Below the pieces are notes generated by a model. The model did not search any database. It was not told the origin of the DNA and was given only the letters and a program-made list of their open reading frames with translations. This document shows, in pieces, positions 1-10,323 of a DNA stretch of 64,000 bases. The stretch covers positions 1,228,501-1,292,500 of the forward strand of contig CP127384.1 of the NCBI GenBank assembly GCA_030285985.1. The letters are read 5' to 3'. Origin of the DNA: Aquidulcibacter paucihalophilus. GTDB taxonomy: Bacteria > Pseudomonadota > Alphaproteobacteria > Caulobacterales > Caulobacteraceae. Position numbers and translations under genes: made by a program. Every line of letters starts with the position of its first letter. The stretch's first letter is position 1.

Positions 1-962
1 CATGCGACCTTCTCCGCAGCGACAGCCGGGCGTTCGGCGGTCCAGATCGAGACCGTCAAACCGTCTGTGTCAGGAGGCAGAGCGATCGGTGCGCTGGGCG
101 TCAGCCCGGCACCGGACAGCCAGCGGCGCATCTCGGCATCGGCGAAGCCGAGCCGGCGGTGCTGGTGCTCGTCACGCAGATACTCGAGCTTGTGTGGGGC
201 GAAATCGACGATCAGCAGCCGCCCGCCGGGCATGACCAGCCGCGCCGCCTCGGCCACCGCCGCTGCCGGATCGGCGAGGTAGTGTAGCACCTGGTGCACC
301 ATCACCAGGTCCGCGCTCTGTTCGGGCAGGCGGGTTGCGAAGATGTCGCCGTGGCGCAGTTCGACCTTGTCCAGGCCGGCCCTGGTCACATTGGCGCGGG
401 CGATGTTGAGCATGTTCTGGCTCAGGTCCAACCCGACCGACATCTTCGCCTTCTTGCCAAGCAGGGTCAGCATCCGGCCCGAGCCGGTGCCCAGATCAAC
501 GACCCGCTCGAACGGACCGTCGCCCGCCGACCGGGTGATGGCAGCCTCAACGGCGCTTTCACTGACGTACAGCGAGCGAATGCGATCCCACTGGGGGGCG
601 ACGCGTTCGAAATAGGCCCCGGCGGCGGTTTCGCGATCGCGGCGCACGGCCTCAAGCCGCCGGTCGTCGGCCTCGCCTGCCGAAACCTCGAGCAGGTCCA
701 GCACCGTATCGATCAGCCGCCGCGCCGGCAGCTCGGACGACAGGCGATAGAAGACCCGCGCCCCGTCCGGGAACCGCTCGATCAGCCCGGCGTCGGTCAT
801 CAGCTTGAGATGACGCGAAACGCGCGGCTGGCTCTGGTCCAGGATCCGCGACAGCTCCATCACCGACAGCTCCTCGCCGGCCAGCAGCGACAGCACCCGC
901 AGGCGGGTCGGCTCGCCCACGGCGCGCAGGGCCTCGACGGTCTGGTCAGCTGTCAACGACAT
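1..962 (-). CDS. ArsR-family regulator fused to a SAM methyltransferase domain (SahR-like), partial at window edge
   Basis: The frame opens at 962 and runs off the window after about 320 codons. Residues 10-90 form an ArsR-type winged helix (VGEPTRLRVLSLL, then SQPRVSRHLKLM as recognition helix). Residues 115-275 are a class I SAM methyltransferase with motif I VVDLGTGSG at 154-162 and the HQVLHYL segment further on. Family knowledge: ArsR-methyltransferase fusions in alphaproteobacteria sit beside methionine-cycle genes and sense S-adenosylhomocysteine (SahR). The last visible codons are followed by an ATG at the very edge, so the next gene may start in an ATGA overlap; metF would be the expected neighbour, but that is inference. 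Confidence 0.85.
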   Translation of the reverse strand, partial: MSLTADQTVEALRAVGEPTRLRVLSLLAGEELSVMELSRILDQSQPRVSRHLKLMTDAGLIERFPDGARVFYRLSSELPARRLIDTVLDLLEVSAGEADDRRLEAVRRDRETAAGAYFERVAPQWDRIRSLYVSESAVEAAITRSAGDGPFERVVDLGTGSGRMLTLLGKKAKMSVGLDLSQNMLNIARANVTRAGLDKVELRHGDIFATRLPEQSADLVMVHQVLHYLADPAAAVAEAARLVMPGGRLLIVDFAPHKLEYLRDEHQHRRLGFADAEMRRWLSGAGLTPSAPIALPPDTDGLTVSIWTAERPAVAAEKVA

Positions 963-963
963 G

Positions 964-987
964 TCCTTATATAAAGATATCCTTATG
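964..987. promoter_or_regulatory. Imperfect palindromic operator upstream of the ArsR-type gene
   Basis: ATAAAGATATCCTTAT at 971-986 is a 16-bp palindrome with one mismatched pair, centred on GATATC, and TCCTTAT also occurs at 964-970. It starts 2 bases upstream of the regulator's start codon, the typical place for an autoregulatory ArsR-family operator. This is one of few AT-rich stretches nearby. Binding by the adjacent protein is inferred from position and symmetry only. Confidence 0.55.
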
Positions 988-1072
988 TGATTTGGCAAGG
1001 AAAATTGCTGGTCAGACGCCGGATCGGGGGCCAGTCTGCGTGCAACGGCTAACTCCTGTCGTGAGGCCTTCC

Positions 1073-1879
1073 ATGACCCTTCGCCCGATTGCGCTCGTCG
1101 CCCCTGTCATTCTGCTGTCGGCTCTCGCCGGAGCCGTGGCCGCCCAGACCCCTCCGCCAGGCAGCGGCCCGGGTGGCGGTATGGGGGGCTTTCCGCGCAC
1201 GGCCGAGGAGGTTCAGCCCTGGTCAGAGCGGCTGTTCACCCGGTTTGACGCCAACCAGGACGGTGCGATCACCGAGGATGAGTTGGCCGTCCTCGACAGT
1301 CCGGCGGCAGCCCCGATGGGCCCCCGCATGCGGATGATGATCCTGGCGGCGGACGCCGACGGCAATGCCCGGGTGACCGTCGAGGAACTGACGGCCGGAG
1401 CCCAGCAGATGTTCGGGCGCATGAACGGCGCGGGCGGCGGCCGGCCTGCCGGCGGCGGCATGGGCCCAGGCATGGGCGGCGGAATGGGCGGCGGTGCCGC
1501 CGAGATGTTCAGCCTGCCGCGTACCTCCGATGCCGTCTCGCCCTGGGCCGGGCGTCTGTTCAGTCGGCTGGACGCCAATCAGGACAGCAGCGTCACCGGC
1601 AATGAAATGGCGCTCCTCGCCAATCCCATGGTCGCCTCCATGGGTGGGTCGCGGCTCCGCGCCATGATCGCCCAGTCGGACGCCAACCGCGATTCCCGCA
1701 TCAGCCTCGAGGAAATGACCGCCGGCGCGCAGCGGATGTTCAACCGGATGGATACGAACGGTGACGGCCGACTGTCGGAGACGGAACTGCCGCGGCCTGC
1801 CGCACCGGCGGCGGCACCGCCCGTCAACATTCCGCCCGCCGATTCCAATCCCTTCCCGGAGATGCCCAACGGCGGCTGA
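1073..1879 (+). CDS. Secreted EF-hand calcium-binding protein
   Basis: 268 residues. A signal peptide covers about residues 1-24 (ending AGAVAAQ), which favours the ATG at 1073 over an in-frame TTG 27 codons upstream. Five EF-hand-like loops are visible: residues 59-70 (DANQDGAITEDE), 94-105, 167-178, 203-214 and 227-238 (DTNGDGRLSETE). Loops 1-2 and 3-4 are an internal duplication, separated by a Gly/Met-rich linker at about 121-143. A Pro/Ala-rich tail follows. Probably a periplasmic calcium-binding protein; no enzymatic domain is seen. Its stop is only 14 bp from the stop of the convergent dehydrogenase. Confidence 0.85.
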   Translation: MTLRPIALVAPVILLSALAGAVAAQTPPPGSGPGGGMGGFPRTAEEVQPWSERLFTRFDANQDGAITEDELAVLDSPAAAPMGPRMRMMILAADADGNARVTVEELTAGAQQMFGRMNGAGGGRPAGGGMGPGMGGGMGGGAAEMFSLPRTSDAVSPWAGRLFSRLDANQDSSVTGNEMALLANPMVASMGGSRLRAMIAQSDANRDSRISLEEMTAGAQRMFNRMDTNGDGRLSETELPRPAAPAAAPPVNIPPADSNPFPEMPNGG

Positions 1880-1893
1880 GCCGCCGGGGACGG

Positions 1894-2820
1894 TCAGGCC
1901 GCCGGCGTCTTCAGCGGCTCGCCGGCAAGAGCCGCGCGCAGGTTCTGCATCAACAGCATCAGCATGCCCTGCACGGCTTCCGTGGTCGCCCCGCCCGTAT
2001 GCGGCGTCAGCACGGTGTTGGGCACATCCGCCCAGCGCGCGGCGCTTGTCGGCTCTTCCTCGAACACGTCCAGCGCCGCCTGACCCAGCCGCCCGTCCTT
2101 GAGCGCCGCGATCAGGGCCTCCTCATCGACCAGCTGGCCGCGCGCCACATTGACCAGCAGTCCTTGCGGCCCCAGCGCCTCGATCACCGCCCGTGAGATC
2201 AGGCCGCGGTTGCTCTCATCGGCCTTGCAGGCGACCACCAGTATGTCGCTGTCCCGCGCCAGTTCCAGCAGCGAGCCCGCGCGCGGCCAAGGGCTGTCCT
2301 TCTCGCGGGGCCCCCACCAGCGCACGGCCATCCGCATCGCTTCGCCGCGCCGCGCCACGGCCTCGCCGATCGACCCCAGGCCGACGACGCCCAGCCGCTG
2401 GTCTTTCAGCGAGGGCGTGATCATCTTGGAGTCCAACGTCCAGCCGCCCGCGCGCAACGCCCGGTCCCCGGCCGTGATCTGACGCCGCGCGGCGATGATC
2501 AGGCCCAGGGCATGGTCGGCCACATCCTCATGGTTGACCCCCGGCGCATGGCTGACCGGCAGCCCCCGCGCCCGGCACCAGTCGACATCAATCCCGTCAT
2601 AGCCCGAGGTGAAACAGGCGATCAGTCGCAGCGCCGGCAGGCTCTCGATCAGCGCCTTGTCCAGCGGGAACTCCCCCGCCACCACAAGCGCCTGGATCTG
2701 CCCCTGCGCCTCCGCCGGCGGCCCCTCCCAGAAGCGGTAGACGGTCCACTCGCTCTCGAGGAAGGCCGTCAGTGGCGCCAGATGGCGCTGCATGATGAGG
2801 AGGGCAGGGCGGTGGGGCAT
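1894..2820 (-). CDS. D-isomer-specific 2-hydroxyacid dehydrogenase (glyoxylate/hydroxypyruvate reductase type)
   Basis: 308 residues, normal for the family. The NAD(P)-binding Rossmann motif GLGSIG is at 147-152. The catalytic triad is complete: Arg227 in NVARGQLVDEEAL, Glu256 in LDVFEEEP and His274 in LTPHTGGAT. Enzymes of this family reduce 2-keto acids such as glyoxylate, hydroxypyruvate or phenylpyruvate with NAD(P)H in the cytoplasm; the substrate cannot be read from the sequence. A monocistronic gene convergent with the EF-hand gene and upstream-facing away from ettA's terminator. Confidence 0.9.
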   Translation of the reverse strand: MPHRPALLIMQRHLAPLTAFLESEWTVYRFWEGPPAEAQGQIQALVVAGEFPLDKALIESLPALRLIACFTSGYDGIDVDWCRARGLPVSHAPGVNHEDVADHALGLIIAARRQITAGDRALRAGGWTLDSKMITPSLKDQRLGVVGLGSIGEAVARRGEAMRMAVRWWGPREKDSPWPRAGSLLELARDSDILVVACKADESNRGLISRAVIEALGPQGLLVNVARGQLVDEEALIAALKDGRLGQAALDVFEEEPTSAARWADVPNTVLTPHTGGATTEAVQGMLMLLMQNLRAALAGEPLKTPAA

Positions 2821-2852
2821 GGGGGGAGCATAGTCCAGTCGTCCCCAATGAA

Positions 2853-2885
2853 AAACGGCCTCCCGATACGCTCGGGAGGCCGTTT
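2853..2885 (-). terminator. Rho-independent terminator of ettA
   Basis: A perfect 14-bp inverted repeat (2853-2866 and 2872-2885) with a 5-nt loop. Read on the minus strand it is followed by TTTTTC, so it terminates ettA, whose stop is 15 bp upstream. Confidence 0.9.
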
Positions 2886-2899
2886 GAACAGGCTTGGGA

Positions 2900-4567
<1,668 letters not shown>

Positions 4568-4679
4568 GAGGTGCGGTGCGCCCTGTCGTCTGAAAGTGCT
4601 GGGAGGTTGGCGCGGGATGTAGCCGCCGCGCCGCCGTTGGGCAAATGTCTAGGCGCGGGGCAGGGCGGATTGATGGCGG

Positions 4680-5462
4680 CTAGAGCGTGTAGCCGCCGTC
4701 GACAACCAGCGCCGCCCCGGTCATCGAACCGCTGGCCGGCGACAACAGGAAGGCGATCTGGCCCGCGATCTCTTCGGGCGTGGCATAGCGGCCCAGCGGC
4801 GTCGCCATGCCGGCGAGCGCCTCGAAGGCCGCCGCTTCCGATCCGAGATCGGCGATCACCTCGCGAAAGAACGGCATCTCACGCCAGATCGGCGTCTGGA
4901 CCCCGCCCGGCAGGATGGCATTGATCCGCACGCCGCGTGGCGCGCCTTCCTTCGCCGCCACCCTGGCGAGTTGCAGCAGTGCGGCCTTGGAGGCGCCGTA
5001 AGCCCCCACGCCCGGCTCGGCCTTCACCGCCGAGGCTGAGGACACCACCACCGCGCTGCCTCCGTCACGCAGCAGGCGCATTCCGGTTCGAAGCGTCAGA
5101 AAGGCCCCGTCCAGATTCACCGACATGACCTTGCGCCAGGCCGCGAGGGACAGATCGGCGATCGGCCCGCTGTCGGAGACGCCGGCGTTGACGACCAGGG
5201 TGTCCAGGCCTTGCCAATGATGCCGGATTCCGTCCTCGACACCCTCCCATGCGGCCTCGTCAGAGACGTCCTGACGACACAGCATCACCGCCCGTCCCTG
5301 CGCCTCGATCTCGTCGCCCAGGGCGTTCAGGGCGGCTTCCTGCCTGTCGACCAGAATGAGGGCGGTCGCGCCTTCAGCAACCAGCTTGCGCGTGGTCTCC
5401 AGACCGATTCCGGACGCCGCTCCGGTGACCAGCGCCACGCCGGGGTACACGGCCTCAGGCAT
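4680..5462 (-). CDS. SDR-family NAD(P)-dependent oxidoreductase
   Basis: 260 residues, a classical short-chain dehydrogenase. The cofactor motif TGAASGIG is at 14-21, NAG follows in VVNAGVSDSG, and the catalytic Ser and YxxxK are seen in SSASAV and YGASK near residue 155. The end (GAALVVDGGYTL) is typical. Acidic VDRQE after beta-2 suggests NAD preference. Its start overlaps the end of the 2OG-oxygenase gene by 8 bp, so the two are probably translated together. Substrate not identifiable. Confidence 0.88.
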   Translation of the reverse strand: MPEAVYPGVALVTGAASGIGLETTRKLVAEGATALILVDRQEAALNALGDEIEAQGRAVMLCRQDVSDEAAWEGVEDGIRHHWQGLDTLVVNAGVSDSGPIADLSLAAWRKVMSVNLDGAFLTLRTGMRLLRDGGSAVVVSSASAVKAEPGVGAYGASKAALLQLARVAAKEGAPRGVRINAILPGGVQTPIWREMPFFREVIADLGSEAAAFEALAGMATPLGRYATPEEIAGQIAFLLSPASGSMTGAALVVDGGYTL

Positions 5463-6066
5463 AGTTGAAGCTCACCGAAATCCGCTCGGTCTTCGCGGCG
5501 TTCGACGGCACTTCATGGCGCAGCCAGCTTTCCCACATCAGGATCGTGCCCGCGGCCGGAGCCAGATAGACGAACGGCCGTTCGGCCTCGGGGGCGTCGG
5601 CGTGGACGCCGGGGCGGGCCATCATCATCGGCAGGCGCGGGTCCTCCAGCTTCAGGGCCGAGGCACCGTCGGGGACCTCGACATAGACGGTGCCGCTGAG
5701 GAAGGCGTGCGGATGGATGTGGCCGGTGTGGCCGCCGCCGGGCTTGAGGATGTTGACCCACAGGCTGTCCAGCCGCGGCTTGCGCGCCAGATCGAAATTC
5801 AGCGCCTTGGCATAGGCGACCGCGTGCCGGTCCAGATGCCGTTTCAGCTCGGCGAACTCGGGCAGGCGATGGGGCAGGTCGGTCAGGGAGCCGTAGGAGG
5901 TGTAGCCGCGATAGGCGTTCTCGCGGCACCAGGCACGCCCGGCGTGATCCTCAACCGCCAGCATGCGGCAGGCGTCGGCCAGGCCGGCATTGAAGGCGTC
6001 GAAGCCGGGCGAGCCGGCCAGGGAGGCCTCATAGACCTGGGTGACGAAGAGGGGGCGCAGGGACAT
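5455..6066 (-). CDS. Putative 2-oxoglutarate/Fe(II)-dependent oxygenase (TIGR02466-like)
   Basis: 203 residues. The sequence resembles the TIGR02466 group of putative 2OG-Fe(II) oxygenases: HTGHIHPHAFLSGTVYVEVP supplies candidate iron-ligand histidines, APAAGTILMWESWLRHEVP gives the distal histidine, and ERISVSFNY gives the 2-oxoglutarate-binding arginine. First gene of a two-gene unit with the SDR oxidoreductase; the start lies about 50 bp from a heptad-arm hairpin repeat. Substrate unknown. Confidence 0.75.
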   Translation of the reverse strand: MSLRPLFVTQVYEASLAGSPGFDAFNAGLADACRMLAVEDHAGRAWCRENAYRGYTSYGSLTDLPHRLPEFAELKRHLDRHAVAYAKALNFDLARKPRLDSLWVNILKPGGGHTGHIHPHAFLSGTVYVEVPDGASALKLEDPRLPMMMARPGVHADAPEAERPFVYLAPAAGTILMWESWLRHEVPSNAAKTERISVSFNYA

Positions 6067-6114
6067 GTAGGTGGCATAGACGGTCGGGCGGGACCGGGAA
6101 AGACGGTGGCCGAC

Positions 6115-6256
6115 AGGTGATTGGTGGTTGGTGATTGGTGGGTGGCCGCCGCCCGGCCAGGAGCGCCGTCCGGGCCGGTCTTTCCGCAGCCGACGAGGCC
6201 GAAATCACCAATCACCAATCACCAATCACCAATCACCAATCACCAATCACCACCCC
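6115..6256. repeat. Heptad-arm hairpin repeat, copy 1
   Basis: The right arm contains seven exact tandem copies of AATCACC (6203-6251). The left arm (6115-6147) carries the complement (TGATTGG and TGGTTGG units), and the GC-rich core between them is about 55 bp. The arms can fold into one long hairpin. The same architecture recurs near 57386 and 61353. The right arm runs into the end of the minus-strand methyltransferase gene and supplies its stop codon. Confidence 0.85.
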
Positions 6257-7005
6257 AATCCCGCCTCGCCCCTCAGGATCGCCTCCGCCTCCGCCGTATG
6301 CTTCGCGTCCGACCGGTCATGCAGCACCAGCGGCGGCAGCAGCCTCAGCGGTGCCTTGCCGGTCTTGATCGCCTGCACCAGCACCCGCTTTGCCGGTTCG
6401 TCCGCATGAGGATGCACCCCGCGCACCGCGAACGACCCCGCCGTCTCGCCCAGCAGGGCCAGCAGGTCGGCGAGGCGGTCGGCGCGGTGGATGACCACGA
6501 TCCGCCCGCCCTCGCGCACCGACTTCAGCAGGAAGGTCGTCCAGGCCTTCAGCCCGTCATCCGCCATCCAGGCCCCGCGCTTGCCCTCCGCGGGCGCCCG
6601 CAAGGCACCGGGGTCGTCGAAGAAGGGCGGGTTGCTGACGGCCCAGTCGAACGGCGGCAGGTCCAGCGCCCGGAAGCCCGCCGCGACGTCGCCCTCGAGG
6701 ATCGACGCGTCGGCGCCGTTCAGCACCGCATTCTCCCGCGCCAGCGCCGCCATGGCCGGGTCTCGCTCCAGTCCGGTCAGCGCCACGCCGGGGTGCCGCG
6801 CCGCGATCTGCATCAGGACCGCGCCCGTGCCGCATCCCGCCTCGATCACCCTCTGGCCTGGCTCCGCCGCCACGGTCGCCGCCAGCAGGGCCGCATCCAT
6901 GCCGGCGCGATAGCCCTTGACCGGCTGACGCAGCCGGACGCGGCCGCCCAGCAGGGCGCTCTCGGCGGTGCTGTCTTCGAATTGAGAGGACGGTGCGACG
7001 GTCAC
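6247..7005 (-). CDS. tRNA1(Val) (adenine37-N6)-methyltransferase-like protein (TrmN6 family)
   Basis: 252 residues. SAM-binding motif I is VIEAGCGTGAVLMQIA, and the acidic end of beta-2 is in GLERDPAM. The N6-adenine methyltransferase signature NPPF follows (WAVSNPPFFDD). The N-terminal RLRQPVKGYRAGMDAALLAA is typical of the YfiC/TrmN6 group, which modifies A37 of tRNA-Val. The last codons and stop lie in the edge of a heptad-repeat hairpin, so the C terminus (GLGW) may have been reshaped by the repeat. Divergent from the polyprenyl synthase gene. Confidence 0.8.
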   Translation of the reverse strand: MTVAPSSQFEDSTAESALLGGRVRLRQPVKGYRAGMDAALLAATVAAEPGQRVIEAGCGTGAVLMQIAARHPGVALTGLERDPAMAALARENAVLNGADASILEGDVAAGFRALDLPPFDWAVSNPPFFDDPGALRAPAEGKRGAWMADDGLKAWTTFLLKSVREGGRIVVIHRADRLADLLALLGETAGSFAVRGVHPHADEPAKRVLVQAIKTGKAPLRLLPPLVLHDRSDAKHTAEAEAILRGEAGLGW

Positions 7006-7110
7006 GCGGCTTGACCCTTCATGGAGCGATCACCATTGTGCGCCGCATCGTCGCCGGGCAAGGCGGCGGCTGTATTTTCGGGCGTGATTCTCCTCCGCGC
7101 CGCCGTTTCG

Positions 7111-8139
7111 ATGAGTTTCCCGTTGGACGCTGTCACCGTCGCCGAGCCTCGCTCGAAGGGGCATGTCGAGCCGCTTGTGCGGCTGGCGGCCAGCGACATG
7201 GCGACCGTCGACGCCCTGATCCTCGACCGCATGCAGTCGCAGGTGCCGGTCATCCCCCTGCTGGCCGAGCATCTGATCTCCGCCGGTGGCAAGCGGCTGC
7301 GGCCCCTGCTGACCCTCGCCGCCGCCCGCGCGACGGGTGCCGCGGGCGACATCACGGCTCCGGTCAAACTGGCGGCGGCGGTCGAGTTCATCCACACCGC
7401 CACCCTGCTGCACGACGATGTCGTCGACGCCTCTGACCTGCGTCGCGGCAAGGTCGCGGCCCATCTGATCTGGGGTGCCCCGACCAGCGTCCTCGTCGGC
7501 GACTTCCTGTTTGCCCGCGCCTTCGAGCTGATGGTCGAGACGGGCCAGATGCGGGCCCTCGGCATCCTCGCCCGCGCCTCCAGCGTCATCTCCGAAGGCG
7601 AGGTGCTGCAGCTGACGCGCGCCCACGACCTGAACCTGGACCAGGAAACCTATCTGCGCATCATCTCGGCCAAGACGGCCGAACTCTTCGCCGCCGCCGC
7701 CGAAGCCGGTGCGGTCGGGGCAGGGGCCGATGAGGCCGCTGTCGAAGCGCTTCGCGCCTACGGCCTGAACCTCGGCCTCGCCTTCCAGCTGGCTGACGAC
7801 GCCCTGGATTACGGCGGCACGTCGGAAGTGCTGGGCAAGAACGCCGGCGACGACTTCCGCGAGGGCAAGGTCACCATGCCCCTGCTGCTGGCCGCCGCCC
7901 GCACCCGCGGCCGCGAGGACGCCTTCTGGGACCGCACCATCAACCAGGGTCAGCGCACCGAGGACGACTTCCGTCGTGCCCGCGAACTGGTCTTCGGCAC
8001 CGGCGCCGTCAACGCCACCCTCGACACGGCCGGGGAATACGCGGACCTCGCCAAGGCCGCCCTGCGGGTCTTGCCCGACAGCGACTGGCGCGAAGCGCTG
8101 GAACAGCTGGCCGACTTCGCGGTCAGCCGCGCAGCCTGA
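7111..8139 (+). CDS. ispB: Trans-polyprenyl diphosphate synthase (octaprenyl/decaprenyl type)
   Basis: 342 residues from the ATG at 7111, which fits the family better than the upstream in-frame ATG at 7021. The first Asp-rich motif DDVVD is at 102-106 (LLHDDVVDASDLRRG) and the second, DDALDY, starts at 229. GGKRLRP near 59-65 binds the diphosphate. The enzyme extends farnesyl diphosphate with isopentenyl units to build the ubiquinone side chain. It is divergent from the TrmN6-like gene and convergent with the vapC-type gene. Confidence 0.92.
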   Translation: MSFPLDAVTVAEPRSKGHVEPLVRLAASDMATVDALILDRMQSQVPVIPLLAEHLISAGGKRLRPLLTLAAARATGAAGDITAPVKLAAAVEFIHTATLLHDDVVDASDLRRGKVAAHLIWGAPTSVLVGDFLFARAFELMVETGQMRALGILARASSVISEGEVLQLTRAHDLNLDQETYLRIISAKTAELFAAAAEAGAVGAGADEAAVEALRAYGLNLGLAFQLADDALDYGGTSEVLGKNAGDDFREGKVTMPLLLAAARTRGREDAFWDRTINQGQRTEDDFRRARELVFGTGAVNATLDTAGEYADLAKAALRVLPDSDWREALEQLADFAVSRAA

Positions 8140-8145
8140 GAGCGC

Positions 8146-8562
8146 TCAGCAGGCGATAGCTTCCACTTGTCCGGAGGCGGCGAAGTCCAGAAGCGGACGG
8201 TCCCGCGTAATCAGTCGATATCTCATTGCCCGCGCCGTCGCGGCGACGATGCGATCCGCAGGATCGCGTAGCGGCGGGCCCGGCAGCTGGGATGAGGCAA
8301 TAAGGATATCCGGCGTCAACGGCGCGAGATCGACGCCCAGCTCCAGCAACTGATCGAACCAGGTCAAGGGCGGCAAGCTCAGGACCAGGCGGCCTTTGGA
8401 AACCAGAAGGCCGATCTCCCATGCGGTGATCGGCGAGACCAGAACCTGCGTACCGATTCTTTGGGCTTCCTGAAGCGCTGCTTCACCTTCCGGCCTGAAC
8501 GCTGACCCGGCCTGAAGCCATATCGCCGCACAAGTATCCAGCAGTATGGGGTGGTTCGTCAC
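8146..8562 (-). CDS. PIN-domain ribonuclease toxin (VapC family)
   Basis: 138 residues, the usual VapC size. The acidic PIN residues are all present: Asp9 (ILLDT), Glu49 (TAWEIGLL), Asp100/Asp103 (DPADRIVAATA) and Asp121 (LITRDRPLL). The start overlaps the antitoxin stop by 4 bp (ATGA), the standard arrangement for translationally coupled antitoxin-toxin pairs. VapC proteins cut tRNA or rRNA; this one's target is unknown. Confidence 0.88.
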   Translation of the reverse strand: MTNHPILLDTCAAIWLQAGSAFRPEGEAALQEAQRIGTQVLVSPITAWEIGLLVSKGRLVLSLPPLTWFDQLLELGVDLAPLTPDILIASSQLPGPPLRDPADRIVAATARAMRYRLITRDRPLLDFAASGQVEAIAC

Positions 8563-8957
8563 CGTTCAGCGTCCCAGACTTCGCCTGTAGGGGCCGTGAT
8601 ATCCACGCCTTCAGGGATGGTTACGGTGCCGCCCAACCGCGCCCGGATGCGATCGAGAAAACCGATGCTCCGTGCTGATTGGGCTGAGGAACCGATCGGA
8701 GTTGCGACAGAAACGCCCGACTTTCGGAACACCAGCCGACGCGAACCCATGTCGACACGTTCCGTGATGAATCCCGCTGCCAGCCAAGCCTTGGTCATTA
8801 CGTTATTGGAGGGGTTGTTGCTCCACCAGGCGCGAATGCCACTGGCCTTCGTCGGCAGACTGAAGCCGAGCACGCGCTCGATTTCGGTGAAACTCATCGG
8901 CACTTCCTGCACACGTTGAGCGGCCAGGAACTGGGTCAGGGGTTCATATTTCGACAT
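8559..8957 (-). CDS. Antitoxin with a DUF7662-like N-terminal domain and a VapB/Phd-like C-terminal tail
   Basis: 132 residues. Residues 3-75 (YEPLTQFL, SFTEIERVLGF, IRAWWSNNPSN, WLAAGF) resemble the small DUF7662 domain, which carries a conserved WW motif; this is recognised by eye. The last 25 residues (TVTIPEGVDITAPTGEVWDAER) match the C-terminal toxin-wrapping segment of VapB/Phd-type antitoxins. It precedes vapC with an ATGA overlap. A good ribosome binding site (GAGAGGAG) stands 7 nt before the start. The N-terminal domain is not a usual AbrB, RHH or Phd DNA-binding fold, so how it represses the operon, if it does, is open. Confidence 0.72.
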   Translation of the reverse strand: MSKYEPLTQFLAAQRVQEVPMSFTEIERVLGFSLPTKASGIRAWWSNNPSNNVMTKAWLAAGFITERVDMGSRRLVFRKSGVSVATPIGSSAQSARSIGFLDRIRARLGGTVTIPEGVDITAPTGEVWDAER

Positions 8958-9018
8958 GGGTCATCTCCTCTCTCGAAGAGAAAAACACAGTGTGTGTGTT
9001 GTGTGAAGTGTATGTGTT

Positions 9019-9020
<2 letters not shown>
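8958..9020 (-). promoter_or_regulatory. Promoter/operator region of the toxin-antitoxin pair
   Basis: The short gap between the aminotransferase stop and the antitoxin start is an AT- and CA/TG-rich island. It holds 8-bp inverted arms AAAACACA (8982-8989) and TGTGTTTT (9013-9020) around several TGTGTG repeats, and a small palindrome TCTCTCGAAGAGA. Such symmetry beside a toxin-antitoxin start suggests autoregulation. The distal arm overlaps the aminotransferase stop codon. Confidence 0.4.
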
Positions 9021-10308
<1,288 letters not shown>

Positions 10309-10323
10309 CTAATTCCTCTTCCG

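Noticed and set aside
963..1072. SAM riboswitch in the leader of the methionine-type regulator
   Set aside because: No SAM-II-like pseudoknot or conserved loop could be found; the palindrome explains the region better.
6203..6251. Seven exact 7-bp repeats as a possible CRISPR array
   Set aside because: Units are contiguous with no spacers, far too short, and no cas genes are nearby. It is the arm of a hairpin.
7021..7110. Longer N terminus for the polyprenyl synthase
   Set aside because: The added 30 residues have no family match, and the ATG at 7111 gives the normal start of this enzyme.
8146..8957. Toxin-antitoxin pair as sign of a larger genomic island
   Set aside because: Both flanking genes are core metabolic genes, with no integrase, tRNA end or direct repeat alongside; only the pair itself looks acquired.
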